The position numbers and the translations under genes are program-made. 64,000 bases of DNA from Rana temporaria (lineage: Eukaryota > Chordata > Amphibia > Anura > Ranidae), in the NCBI RefSeq assembly GCF_905171775.1, contig NC_053492.1, positions 297,134,599-297,198,598 on the forward strand. The letters run 5' to 3'. This document shows, piece by piece, positions 21,365 to 31,255 of the stretch. A model generated the notes under the pieces. The model did not search any database. It saw only the letters and a program-made list of their open reading frames with translations, and was not told where the DNA came from. Position 1 is the stretch's first letter. Every line of letters begins with the position of its first letter.

Positions 21365-21871
21365 AAAACTGTAAAAAAAAAAAAAATCCTATGCATATAG
21401 GAATTCACAGCATTTGCTCAATACTTTGTTGAAGCAACTTTGCCATCAAATACAGGCTCAAGTCTTTTTGAGTATTTTTTTGAGTATGATGCTACAAGTC
21501 TGGCACACCAATTTTTGGGCAGTTTCTCCCATCCATCTTTGCAGGGCATCTCAAGCTCCATCGGGTTGGATGGGGAGCATCAGTGCACAGCCATTTTCGG
21601 ATCTCCCCCGGTGATGTTCAATCAGGTTCAAGGCTGGGCCACTCGAGGACATTCACAGAGTTGTCCTGTAGCCACACCTTTGTTATCTTGGCTGTCTGCT
21701 TAGGGTCGTTGTCCTGTTAGAAGATGAACCTTTACCCTAGACTTGACACTTGCCATGGCAAGAGTTCAATATTTTTTTCATCAGACCAGAGAATTTTGTT
21801 TCTCATGGTCAGAGTCCTTCGGGTGCCTTTTTGGCAAACTCCAGGCAGGCTGTCATGTGCCTTAACTGAGA

Positions 21872-22144
21872 GGGAAAAAAGCTGGGACAGCCGCACTCCA
21901 AAAAAAACTCCTCCTTTAATTAAAAATCACAAAATACATGCCACAGCAAAAAACAGCACAACAAAAGAAAAGCTGACGTTTCGCACTATGCCTTAGTTCT
22001 TCTTCATAGCTTTTTTTGGAGTGCGGCTGTCCCAGCTTTTTTCCTTCATCCTAACCTGCATTTTGATTGCACTGCCTGCACCCTTGGCTCGGACCACAGG
22101 AATCAGATTACCTGGTTCTCTTTGAGCGGTTACCCACTCTCTCA
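21872..22144. mobile_element. foldback element A with hammerhead-like core, 14-bp TSD
   Basis: A 273-bp insertion in Tc1-3, flanked by TGCCTTAACTGAGA at 21858-21871 and 22145-22158. Inverted arms (GCTGGGACAGCCGCACTCC and its complement) lie at about 21875-21907 and 22010-22041. A unique tail of about 103 bp follows the right arm. The loop holds a hammerhead-like motif on the - strand (see next feature). Confidence 0.85.
21968..22014 (-). ncRNA. hammerhead-ribozyme-like motif
   Basis: Read on the - strand, the order is AAAAGCT (stem I), ATGAAGA (variant of CUGAUGA), a stem II of ACTA pairing with TAGT around a loop, GAAAC, GTC (cleavage triplet) and AGCTTTT (stem I partner). Stem I pairs over 7 bp. 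Stem III is minimal, as reported for hammerheads of Penelope-like elements. Activity is inferred only, and the ATGAAGA core deviates at one or two conserved positions. Confidence 0.55.
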
Positions 22145-23039
22145 TGCCTTAACTGAGAAGTGTCATCTATCTAGCCACTTTACCATACAAGCCCGATTGG
22201 TGGAGTGCTGTAGAGATAGTAGTTCTTCTGGAAGGTTCTCCTTGCTCCACAGAGAAATGCTGGAGCTCTGTCAGAGTGACCATTGGCTTCTTGGTCACCT
22301 CCCTGACTAAGGCCCTTCTCCCCCAATCACTCAGTTTCTTCAGGCAACCCGCTCTAGGAAGAGTTCTGTTGGTTCCAAATTTCTTCCATTTATGGATGAT
22401 GGAGAGCATTTTGCTCATTGAGACCTTCAATGCTGCAGAAATGTTTCTGTGCCTCAGTACATCTGGTCTCTGAGGTCTACAGACATTTTTTTGGGCTTCA
22501 TGGCTTGATTTGTGCTTTGACATGCAGTTTTAACTGTGGAACCTTATATAGATAGGTGTGTGTGCCTTTCCAGATCATGTCCAATCAACTGAATTGACCA
22601 CAAGTGGTCTCCAAGTTGTAGAAACATCTCAAGGATAATCAGTGGAAACAGGATGCACCTGAGCTCAATTGAGTGTCATGGCAAAGGCTGTGAATACTTA
22701 TGTGTATGGTTTTTCTTTGTTTGAAATCTTTGCAAGTTTATTCTAAATAAACTTCTATCATGTTGTAATTATTGGGTATTGTTTTTAGAATTTAAGAAAA
22801 TAACAACTTTAGCCATTTTGGAATAAGACTGCAACATAACAACATGTGTAAAAGGTGAAGCGCTGTGAATACTTTCCGGATGCATTGTATCTTAGAACCT
22901 CAAGCCAGTACAGCTGAATGGACCAAAAAAGTTGAAGCAATACGCTAGCATTGACCACACCATTTTTGACTGTTTTTCTTATTCTCTTCTCACATAAGGT
23001 TACAAATAAAGTTAACCAACCACTGTTTTTTCATTTCAG

Positions 23040-23176
23040 ATGCAGAGTTTTCAATGGCGATCAGTCAAAGTCCACTGAAGGAACAGCTTGAGCAAGTGCG
23101 GCAGCAAACAGAGGAGACTCAGACTTTGCTCCGATTGGCCATCAGTCACACAGACAGTTTAAGCTTAAATGAATGA
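23040..23176 (+). CDS. terminal coding exon of the helical-repeat protein
   Basis: Acceptor CATTTCAG precedes an exon that joins the 12825-12950 exon in phase. It encodes DAEFSMAISQSPLKEQLEQV and onward, ending SLSLNE before TGA at 23174-23176. The segment is a charged helix (KEQLEQVRQQTEETQTLLRLA) that probably caps the repeat stack. The gene could not be identified. The 10.1-kb intron before this exon is mostly transposon DNA. Confidence 0.8.
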
Positions 23177-23365
23177 TTGGTCTACAGACCATATCAAATG
23201 TTTACATGGTCTTCTCGGCTTGTGGGGCAGACACATTTATCCCCACTGACTGTTTTTATGTAGTGTTTTACTTTCCAGCCAAGGAAGATAATTTGTGATG
23301 TGGTCTTTTTATTCTGTAATTCTTGTCAGTGCATCCTCCTAATAAAAGGCATTGGCAACATACCT
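23177..23365 (+). other. 3'UTR of the + strand gene with AATAAA
   Basis: AATAAA at 23341-23346 follows the stop by 165 bp and is the likely polyadenylation signal. The end near 23365 is an estimate. Confidence 0.6.
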
Positions 23366-24022
23366 GCAGAAGTTAAACCCTGATCCTTTGGACAGCATCT
23401 TCCACATACATCACATTTCTTCCTTATTTATTATACCTGTATGTGTTAACTGAAGCATACCTTTTTAGTGATAGGTTTTATGTTATTTTGTGTTTTTTAC
23501 CAGTTTTATTCATTTTGATTTGTTAATGTATTGTAAAAATATGTATTGGTTTGGTCCTGTTGTGCACTGGTGGACATATAAAAATATAAGCCGTTAAATA
23601 TTAATTCAAATGGAATGCTGTATTTTTTTTTACCCTGCATTTTCAAACAATGTAATCTCTAAAAGGAAGCATTGGGATTTGAATTGGTGTGCCAGAAGAA
23701 CACATACATGCTTGAAGAGGCCCTGTTACCACCTGCTGCACTTCAAACTTAACACAGACAGATAATAGGAGGAATTACAGAAAATGAAATAGGTGGCAAA
23801 ATATTTTCCCACCACTGTCACTGCGCGCGCCTGCCTTTCCTCCAAGCAGCTGTCTTGGCTGTTTGCTTAGGCTTCACTGCAGTGTTAACCAGTAAGAGAG
23901 AATCTAATACGAAGAGCACATTTTTAACTCCATAATAAAAGATGATTGCAGATATACATGTAAAACTTATGTAGGGAGATTTGTTTTATCTCTGGCTGTT
24001 CATGTCACTGGATATAGGTGAG
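23366..24022. other. intergenic DNA
   Basis: AT-rich DNA between the convergent genes. No coding sequence or transposon end is recognised. Confidence 0.5.
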
Positions 24023-24031
24023 GGTTTAAAG

Positions 24032-24157
24032 CAGGAAACTACAGCTCTCCAGCTGTTGCAGAACTACGCATCCCATGAGGCATTGTAAGACTGACATGAC
24101 TAAGCATGATGGGAATTTTAGTTCAACAACTGGAGGGCCATAATTTGAAGATTCCTG
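24032..24157. mobile_element. hAT-type MITE, 126 bp
   Basis: The 8-bp duplication GTTTAAAG lies at 24024-24031 and 24158-24165. The ends carry the CTCCAGCTGTTGCAGAACTA family words and pair with each other. Relatives occur at about 47785-47925 and 60948-61095. Confidence 0.85.
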
Positions 24158-24165
24158 GTTTAAAG

Positions 24166-24262
24166 TATCTTACAAAAGTGAGTACACGCCTCCCATTTTT
24201 GTAAATATTTTGTCATTTGACAACACTGAAGAAATTGCACATTGCTACAATGTAAAGGACTT
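24166..24262. repeat. Tc1-2 family terminal fragment
   Basis: The words CTTACAAAAGTGAGTACACG and GACAACACTGAAGAAATTGC match the left end of the element at 13681. No body or right end follows. Confidence 0.7.
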
Positions 24263-25640
24263 ATTTCTCTGTTTCTTGTGGATAGTGTAACATATACAGA
24301 TCTGAACCCTTCTTATATCAGCGTCCCCAGCGCACATCATAGTCCCCTTCTCATCAAGATTCCTTCTTGAGGAGTGTCCTCAACTCCCCCTTTACATCAT
24401 CCCCCACCACTCCTTCCACAGTAATGTCCTCACACTTAAACATCCACCCCCTTTAACAGTACTGTCCTCTGCCCCTACGACGGTCCTTGTCTCCCCCCCA
24501 ATTTAACATCCTCCGCTCCCCCACTTTGATGTCCTCGGCCTCCCCCATCATTGCAATCCTCAGCATCTTCCCCCCCAGTCAGTTGTTGGCTTTTAACTTC
24601 ACCCCTCACTGTCCTACCTTACACAGACAGATCGGAGGGAAGCACAGAGTGTCAGGCAAGAGTTGCAGGGAGGGAGGGAGGTGGCACAGTTCTGGATAGA
24701 GGGTGGAGCTAACCAAGGTTAACACAGGTGATTGGCTACTAGAATAAAAGTATGGTCCTAGCAGCCAATCACCCGTTTGTTAACCTTGGGTAGTTCCGCC
24801 CTGCAGAACTGTCCCTCCTCCCACTGTGGGACAAAAAGAAAAATGCATTTCAAAAAAGTTGAGTTGCACATTAATGAGTGAATAAATAAATATTTGATCT
24901 AATCAATCAGCAAGATTTCTGGCTCCCTGCTGGTCTTATATATGGGTAACAAGCTGAGATTAGGAGCATTCCCTTTAAGAGTGCTGCTAATCGCAGCTTG
25001 TTACCTGTATAAAGACAGCTGTCCACAGAAGCAATCAGATTTCAAATCTCTCCACCAGTGGTCCGGTGTATGGGATGCATGATGTGCTGCAATCACTGAA
25101 CGGGAAAAAAAAAAAGTATGTGCAGGACTTATAGCTACTATGGGAACCATGACATGTTTGCAATCATTTGATAGCAAACAAGAAGCGCCATTGGCTTCCT
25201 TTAGAAAGTCCTTGGGCGCTGAGCTCTGTGCCCTGAACACGCCCTCTAGCATTGTTCCATGCTGTGGATAGCGATTGGCGGGTCCTGTGCCTTCACTTTC
25301 TGTTTCTCTGACTCATCTCGGCCTGTACAAAGGTGGAAGACCAGCAACTTGTGTAAGAGCTGTGAGTACGAGGAGGGACATGTCCCCGTAAAGGGGGACT
25401 CTGATGGGGACATCTGATTTATAGGGGGATGCTGATGGGTACCCCGTGTTGTAAAAGGGGGCTCCAATGAGGGTACCTTATGTTAAGTGGTTTTATTTTA
25501 CTTGAAATGTGGATGTGATTGGCCTACTGTGACGGGCACAGGGAGGCTGCAATTGATGGGCACAGTTTTATCTAGCAGTAATGATAGTCACCTGATAAAT
25601 GGTTATTTACAGTCCCGCATTACTAACAGTTTAATTTTTT
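24263..25640. other. intergenic DNA with unclassified repeats
   Basis: This holds a C-rich stretch (24300-24620), a hairpin with arms GGTGATTGGCTACTAG and CTAGCAGCCAATCACC (24728-24770) and a short GGGCACAG-containing tandem near 25530. No gene is seen. Confidence 0.45.
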
Positions 25641-25654
25641 AGTTTGTTTCTGCT

Positions 25655-26275
25655 AAGGGGACAGGGCAACTTCACCACATCAAAGGGACGATGGACAGGG
25701 CCATGTACGGTCAAATCTTGTGTGAGAACCTCCTTTCCTTAGCCAGGGCATTGAAAAGGGGTCATGGATGGGTATTCTAGCGTGACAATGGCCCAAAACA
25801 TACAGCCAAGGCAACAAAAGAGGGGCTCAAGAGGAAGCACATTAAAAAGGTCCTGGAGTGGCCTAACCAATCTGAAGACCTTAATCTCATAGAAAATATG
25901 TGGAGGGAGCTGAAGGTTCAAGTTACCAAACTTCAGCTTCGAAACCTTAATGACTTGGAGAGGATCTGCAAAGAGGAGAGGGGCAAAATCCCTCCCGAGA
26001 TGTGTGCAAACCTGGTGGCCAACTACAAGAAACGTCTGACCTCTAATTGCCAAAAAGGTGTTTTGCCACCAAGTACCAAGTCATGTTTTGCAAAGGGGTC
26101 AAATACTTATTTTACGCATTAAAATGAAAATCCAATTTATAACTTTTTTAAATGCGTTTTTCTGGATATCTTTCTTGTTATTCTGTCTCTCGCTGTTAAA
26201 ATTATAGACCGACCATTTCTTTGTCAGTGAGCAAACGTATAAAATCAGCAGGGGATCAAATACTCTGTTAAGACT
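25655..26275 (+). pseudogene. 5'-truncated Tc1 transposon with transposase C-terminus
   Basis: The + strand reads the C-terminal half of a Tc1 transposase in broken frames. DNGPKHTAKATK-like text is followed by LEWPNQSEDLNLIENMWREL and LVANYKKRLTSNCQKG. The 3' end runs into the TIR-like words TCAGTGAGCAAACGTA and CAGGGGATCAAATACT. The left half is missing. This family also left the fragment at 12380. Confidence 0.8.
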
Positions 26276-27532
26276 TGCACCTCCAACTCTCCTAGGGAAC
26301 ACTCTCAATAAGAAAGAAAGTTAATGGGAATCCAGAATTTTGCAGTTGCAAACATATGTGATGATTTTTCCTTAATTTGGGGAGATTTCATCACTTCTTT
26401 TACCCGTATAGCCGGCAGTAAAGGGAAATGTTGCCAATGGGAGGAAAAACAAATCTGATGTGTTTGAATTATTAACTACTTGATTTAAAAGTTTAGGCTT
26501 TTTATATACTATAGGATTTGCTTATCTGAGTTTGCAGCCAAATATTTTCTAAAATGAACCCAAATCTTCTTGCTACTATGGCCTGCAGTTGATAGCATTT
26601 CCCATCCTTATCTTTTGTCCCGTATTGAGTGCATTAAAAGTTATGCCTCGTACACACGATCAGTCCATCCGATGAGAACGGTCTGAAGGACCGTTGTCAT
26701 CGGTTAACCGATGAAGCTGACTGGTCCGTCACCCCTACACACCATAGGTTAAATAACCGATCGTGTCAGAACGCGGTGACGTAAAACACAACGACGTGCT
26801 AAAAAAACGAAGTTCAATGCTTCCAAGTGAACTAAACAAACAAAAGGTGATACAAGACTCACTGGGTGAGCGAGTGGACCACTAGGGGCAATATATCTCC
26901 TATAAGGTATAAGCAAATATACTGACAAAACAGGACGAACTACTCGTGCAAAATCAAATAGATAATCAAACAAGCATGAACAAAAAATATAAAGAAAAAT
27001 ACAAGTGATTTCACATGAACGTGAGATAACAAACACATATAGTGTAAAAATGAGATATAATAAAACAAAGATAAAGTCTTATAAAACGGTGATCCCAAAG
27101 AAAAAAAACAAGCTTCAGTGTTGAGGAAAAAGCTTCAATGCAAACACCTCTTGTGGTTCCTAAATGCTCACCTCATGGCTATAGCACGGACAGCCAAAAA
27201 CACCACAGGTGTATACTCAAACGGATGCAGCAAAACTTGTATGTAGCTGAAGGACTCCACATCAGATTGACATATAAAGGAAACAGCAAAGGGATAATGG
27301 CATAATACTGTGAGGGCACTTGGGAGTAATGGATAAATCACATAGACATGCACTCACATGGAGGCCTATCTCCAACGAACGCTAAGTTCGCAAGTGATCC
27401 TATGTGTATTCCTGGATATCTCCCTTCCACTGCCTCCTCCTCCTGGCTTCCAGGTATAGTTGGGTATGTCACTCAGAGGATGGAGAAAAAGGGAAGCACA
27501 TAGCACAGTTCCGCAGTAAAAAATGTATTTAA

Positions 27533-27930
27533 AGGATCACTAAAGGAAAAAATATTTGTTGCTGAAATGACTGTTTACAGGGTATAGAGACATAATAGTT
27601 AACTGATTCCTTTTAAAAACGATTAAAAATAGATAAAAATCAATCATATAATGTGCCTCTAGATGCAAAAACGAAAGTGAAACTAGTTTAGTCTTTGCAA
27701 GTTATTTTATGCCTCTGTGCTGGACAGTGCCATAGAGAGTCATGGCTAGGAAAACGAAACTAAAGTCTCTCATGACTTTTTTCATAAGGAGCCAGACAAC
27801 CAGGAAGTGTTCAGAGCAGTATTACAGCAACATCAAAGCAAAAACGAGCAATGAGGACATGAAACCAGGACTGCAGTAAGGTAATGGAAGCTATTTAGCT
27901 AAAAAAAAAAAAAAATCCTTTAGTGACCCT
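27533..27930. mobile_element. TTAA-flanked (Kolobok/T2-like) MITE
   Basis: TTAA at 27529-27532 and 27931-27934 bounds AGGATCACTAAAGGA and its complement TCCTTTAGTGACCCT. The TTAAAGG start is like the T2 motif of frog MITEs. It sits in the left arm of foldback B; the right arm lacks it, which proves the insertion. Confidence 0.82.
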
Positions 27931-27936
27931 TTAATG

Positions 27937-28121
27937 CAGTGTTTCTCAACTCCAGTCCTCAAGGCACCCCAACAGGTCATGTTTTCAGGTTTTCCATTAT
28001 TTTGCACAAGTGGTTTGATCAGTTTCACTGCCTTAGTAATTACCACAGCCGTGTCATCTGAGGGAAATCCTGAAAACATGACCTGTTGGGGCGCCTTGAG
28101 GACTGGAGTTGAGAAACACTG
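27937..28121. mobile_element. hAT-type MITE, 185 bp
   Basis: Near-palindromic, with ends CAGTGTTTCTCAACTCCAGT and the complement. The 8-bp duplication CTTTAATG at 27929-27936 and 28122-28129 uses the end of the TTAA-flanked MITE, so this insertion is the youngest of the nest. Confidence 0.9.
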
Positions 28122-28238
28122 CTTTAATGAAAGGTAAAAGTAAAACTCACATTTAAAATGATGGCACAAGGTAAAACCATACACGAGCGGCGAGCTCGTC
28201 TCCCTGCCGTCAAAGCGTGTATGCTCTAGTGCTCCTGG

Positions 28239-28279
28239 TCCCTACGCGTGTCGTCGCACCACGCAACTTCTTCAGGGGA
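28239..28279 (-). ncRNA. hammerhead-like motif at the centre of foldback B
   Basis: On the - strand, TCCC (stem I) precedes CTGAAGA. A stem II GTTGC/GCGAC with loop follows, then GACAC (GAAAC variant), GCGTA (minimal stem III with cleavage site) and GGGA (stem I partner). A related core is on the + strand at about 28275-28317 with stem II GTCAC/GTGAC. The GACAC change would probably weaken cleavage. Confidence 0.5.
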
Positions 28280-29629
28280 TGAAGAAGTCACATGGTGTGA
28301 CGACATGCGTAGAGACCAGGAGCACTAGAGCGTACACGCTTTGACGGCAGGGAGACAAGCTCGCCGCTCGTGTATGGTTTTACCTTGTGCCATAATTTTA
28401 AATGTGAGTTTTACTTTTACCTTATATTAAATACATTTTTTACTGCGGAACTGTGCTATGTGCTTCCCTTTTACCTACATCCTCTGAGTGACATACCCAA
28501 CAATACCTGGAAGCCAGGAGGAGGAGGAAGTGCAAGGGAGATATACAGGAATACACATAGGATCACTTGCGAACTCGGCGTTCGTTGGAGATAGGCCCAC
28601 TATTCATGGCCTCCATGTGAGTGCATGTCTATGTGATTTATCCATTACTCCCAAGTGCCCTCACAGTATTATGCCATTATCCCTTTGCTGTTTCCTTTAT
28701 ATGTCAATCTGATGTGGAGTCCTTCAGCTACATACAAGTTTTACTGTATCCGTTTGAGTATACACCTGTGGTGTTTTTGGCTGTCCGTGCTATAGCCATG
28801 AGGTGAGCATTTAGGAACCACAAGAGGTGTTTGCATTGAAGCTTTTTCCTCAACACTGAAGCTTGTTTTTTTCTTTGGGATCACCGTTTTATAAGACTTT
28901 ATCTTTGTTTTATTATATCTCAGTTTTACACTATATGTGTTTGTTATCTCACGTTCATGTGAAATCACTTGTATTTTTCTTTATATTTTTTGTTCATGCT
29001 TATTTGAGTATCTATTTGATTTTTCACGAGTAGTTCATCCTGTTTTGTCAGTATATTTGCTTATACCTTATAGGAGATATATTTCCCCTAGTGGTCCACT
29101 CACTCACCCAGTGAGTCTTTTATCACCTTTTGTTTGTTTAGTTCACACAGCGCAGTCACTAATACCTATTTCACCTTTTCTGGCATGGACAGATTACCAG
29201 GTGCCTGCAGCAGTGCCCCCTAGCTTTAGTCACCGATAGTGCAGGAGCTTTCTTTTTACATCAATGCTTCCAAGCATGCGTCAACTTGATTCGGAGCATG
29301 TGCAGGTTTTTAACCAATGGTTTTGCATACTAACGATCGGTTTTGACCTATCGGTTAGGCGTCCATCGGTTACATTTTAAAGCAAGTTGGCTTTTTTTTA
29401 ACCTAAGTTTAAATAACCTATGGGGCCTACACACGATCGGGTTTGACCGATGAAAACGGTCCATCAGACCGTTGTCTTCTGGCTAACCTATCGTGTGTAT
29501 GAGGCCTTACTGTTGTAAACATACCCCCTACCCGCATATATTTATTTACATTATCAAAACCTTCTTCTATACCCCTGTACAAAAGAGGGATGAATTTAAG
29601 ACCAAATGATTACACAAGACTTAAATTTC

Positions 29630-30403
29630 ATTAAAATTAGTTCAAACAAATTTATTCATTAATGACATGCTATATATAGAGTAGAGAAATAAAAACTACA
29701 TGATTTAAGCATTGTTATCATCTTAAATAGAACTTCTATGTACATGGACATAAGGACAACCAACAAAAAAATAAAAAAAACTCAATTTGATATACTACAT
29801 TGGATTCTGTGTGAAAAGTGAACTGAATAGCATTTAATGTAAATCTGTTTCTCTTGTGACATTTGCTGCACTGTAACAGGAAAAATGTTTTCTTTGCACA
29901 GTGTATGTACCCTGTAAGACATAAATAGCTGCAAATCGGTAGAATAGCCAGTAATGCCCATCAAAACATTTCTAAGATGCCTTCACAGCATTAGCCTCCC
30001 CAAAAAAATAGCATGTGACTGTGCATACTGTGCTGTATTCCTAGACAGGCTATCTCTAACCTCCTTTACAATCATCAATACGGTTTTATGAGCCAGTGTT
30101 TCATCACCCGGTCGGTCGGCTTTGTTAGACAACACAAATAAGTGAATAAGAGCAGTGTGGTTTAAGAAGTGCACATTTACGAAATAGCATCTGAAAGACA
30201 TACATGAAAGTAAAAACTGAGTGCTTGTGTGTGATATAGTGTAAAAATAAAGACCCACATCCCCCAAAAAAGTAAAGTGTTAATTTAGAAGAATCGTTCA
30301 TTTTCTTTTGCTCTGAAACGAGCATAGAGCTATTCTCAATACTTATAATTACTCTTTTATTTGAATCCGCCCCTCTTTATACATAAACATCTTTCTCTCT
30401 CTC

Positions 30404-30441
<38 letters not shown>

Positions 30442-31244
30442 TCTGTGTGTTTTGTAAGGCAAATAAACACCCGTGGGTAAGAAAAGCTGACAAAAATAAG
30501 TTATAATATAGAGTTTTTCCTTAAAGATTTGTTATTGTACAGCAAAATATTCAAGAGTTTACCATAAAAAGGTATAACTTGTTATGAGAAAGCTTGATTT
30601 TTAAGTGATAAAAACAAAAAAAAAAGCTTAAAATCATTGTACCTATTTATCCGATGAAGGAATGTCATTTTGTTTCAAATACAATGAAAAAGAAATAAAA
30701 CAGATGAGATGATTAAAACAGCCAAGTAGTAATTACAATTCAGAGAACCTGATTCAGTAGCCTATACATTAAAGCCCCTATAAATGGAGTCCTCAGCAAT
30801 AATATTTAAACCAGATGGTTTAAATGAGACCACTCTATAGCCCTACATGTAGAGCTATGAGGGTGTATTCAAGTATTAAACATATACAGTGTAAAATATT
30901 ACTAGCAGGTTAAACAATTACATTTAAAACAGACCAGTCTTGAGAAAGTCCTATAAACTGCCTTGGTGCTTTCAGTTATAGATCATCTCCTTCAACATTT
31001 GTAAAAACTTCAAAAAAAATAGGTGCCAGAAGCAGAAATTTGAGGGAAATCCCTTTTTATGCACTGCACACTAAAAATCAAGGGTCAGCTTACACAGAGC
31101 AGCAATCCCAAAAGCTGGTATGAATCTAGTTTTTCCCCTCTTCGGATATTCAGTCAATAACTTATAAAGTAAACAATCCTTCCTTCATTACTTGGAAAGA
31201 ATCCCTGGGGCTTTAAACGTGATTTCTATGTTCCGTCAGGTTGT
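29630..31244 (-). other. map7: 3'UTR of the MAP7-family gene
   Basis: Non-coding sequence follows the stop codon on the - strand. Candidate polyadenylation signals (AATAAA on the - strand) lie at 30356-30361 and 29651-29656, so the UTR is about 0.9 or 1.6 kb. A (TA)n microsatellite lies at about 30407-30439. The extent is inferred from the signals only. Confidence 0.55.
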
Positions 31245-31255
31245 TCAGATGACCT
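31245..31255 (-). CDS. map7: MAP7-family last coding exon (AEVI stop)
   Basis: Acceptor TTCACAG on the - strand is followed by AGGTCATCTGA. With the G ending the 35491-35675 exon this reads Ala-Glu-Val-Ile-stop. The QTAEVI end matches what I recall of vertebrate MAP7 C-termini. Only 11 coding bases lie in this exon, so an ORF search would miss it. Confidence 0.85.

Larger units (their letters stand above)
21420..22520 (-). pseudogene. Tc1-3 transposase remnant, split by a foldback insertion
   Basis: The N-terminal HTH half reads from 22523 down to about 22167 (MSKHKSSHEAQKNV and onward; KVSMSKMLSIIHKWKKFG). The catalytic half lies at about 21850-21420 with a damaged SDE motif and QDNDPKQTAK. 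The foldback element at 21872-22144 separates them, and stops occur in the second half. Confidence 0.75.
16949..22887. mobile_element. Tc1-like transposon 3, interrupted by three insertions
   Basis: CAGTGCATCCAGAAAGTA at the left and the complementary TACTTTCCGGATGCATTG at the right are flanked by TA (16947-16948, 22888-22889). The Tc1 body is split by a palindromic MITE at 16967-17737, an IS630-like transposon at about 17869-21364 and a foldback element at 21872-22144. The original element would have been about 1.5 kb. It lies in the second mapped intron of the + strand gene. Confidence 0.88.
26828..29260. mobile_element. foldback element B with hammerhead-like core, 14-bp TSD
   Basis: TCAATGCTTCCAAG flanks it exactly at 26814-26827 and 29261-29274. 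The arms (about 850 bp each once later insertions are removed) run inward from TGAACTAAACAAAC at 26828 and from its complement near 29146, meeting near 28270. A unique tail of about 114 bp (29147-29260) follows the right arm. Two younger MITEs at 27533-28121 interrupt the left arm. Paired short ORFs on both strands (for example 27168-27353 and 28621-28806) are nearly identical because they are the two arms. Confidence 0.88.
26644..29506. mobile_element. Harbinger-type MITE split by a nested insertion
   Basis: The ends TGCCTCGTACACACGATC and GATAGGTTAGCC/ATCGTGTGTATGAGGCC pair. TTA at 26641-26643 and 29507-29509 is the 3-bp duplication expected of PIF/Harbinger. The MITE itself is only about 430 bp; the rest is the foldback element at 26828-29260. 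Fragments with the same end occur near 41520-41552 and 50441-50880. Confidence 0.82.

Noticed and set aside
27168..28806. Matching 61-codon ORFs on opposite strands
   Set aside because: These are the left and right arms of foldback B, not genes.
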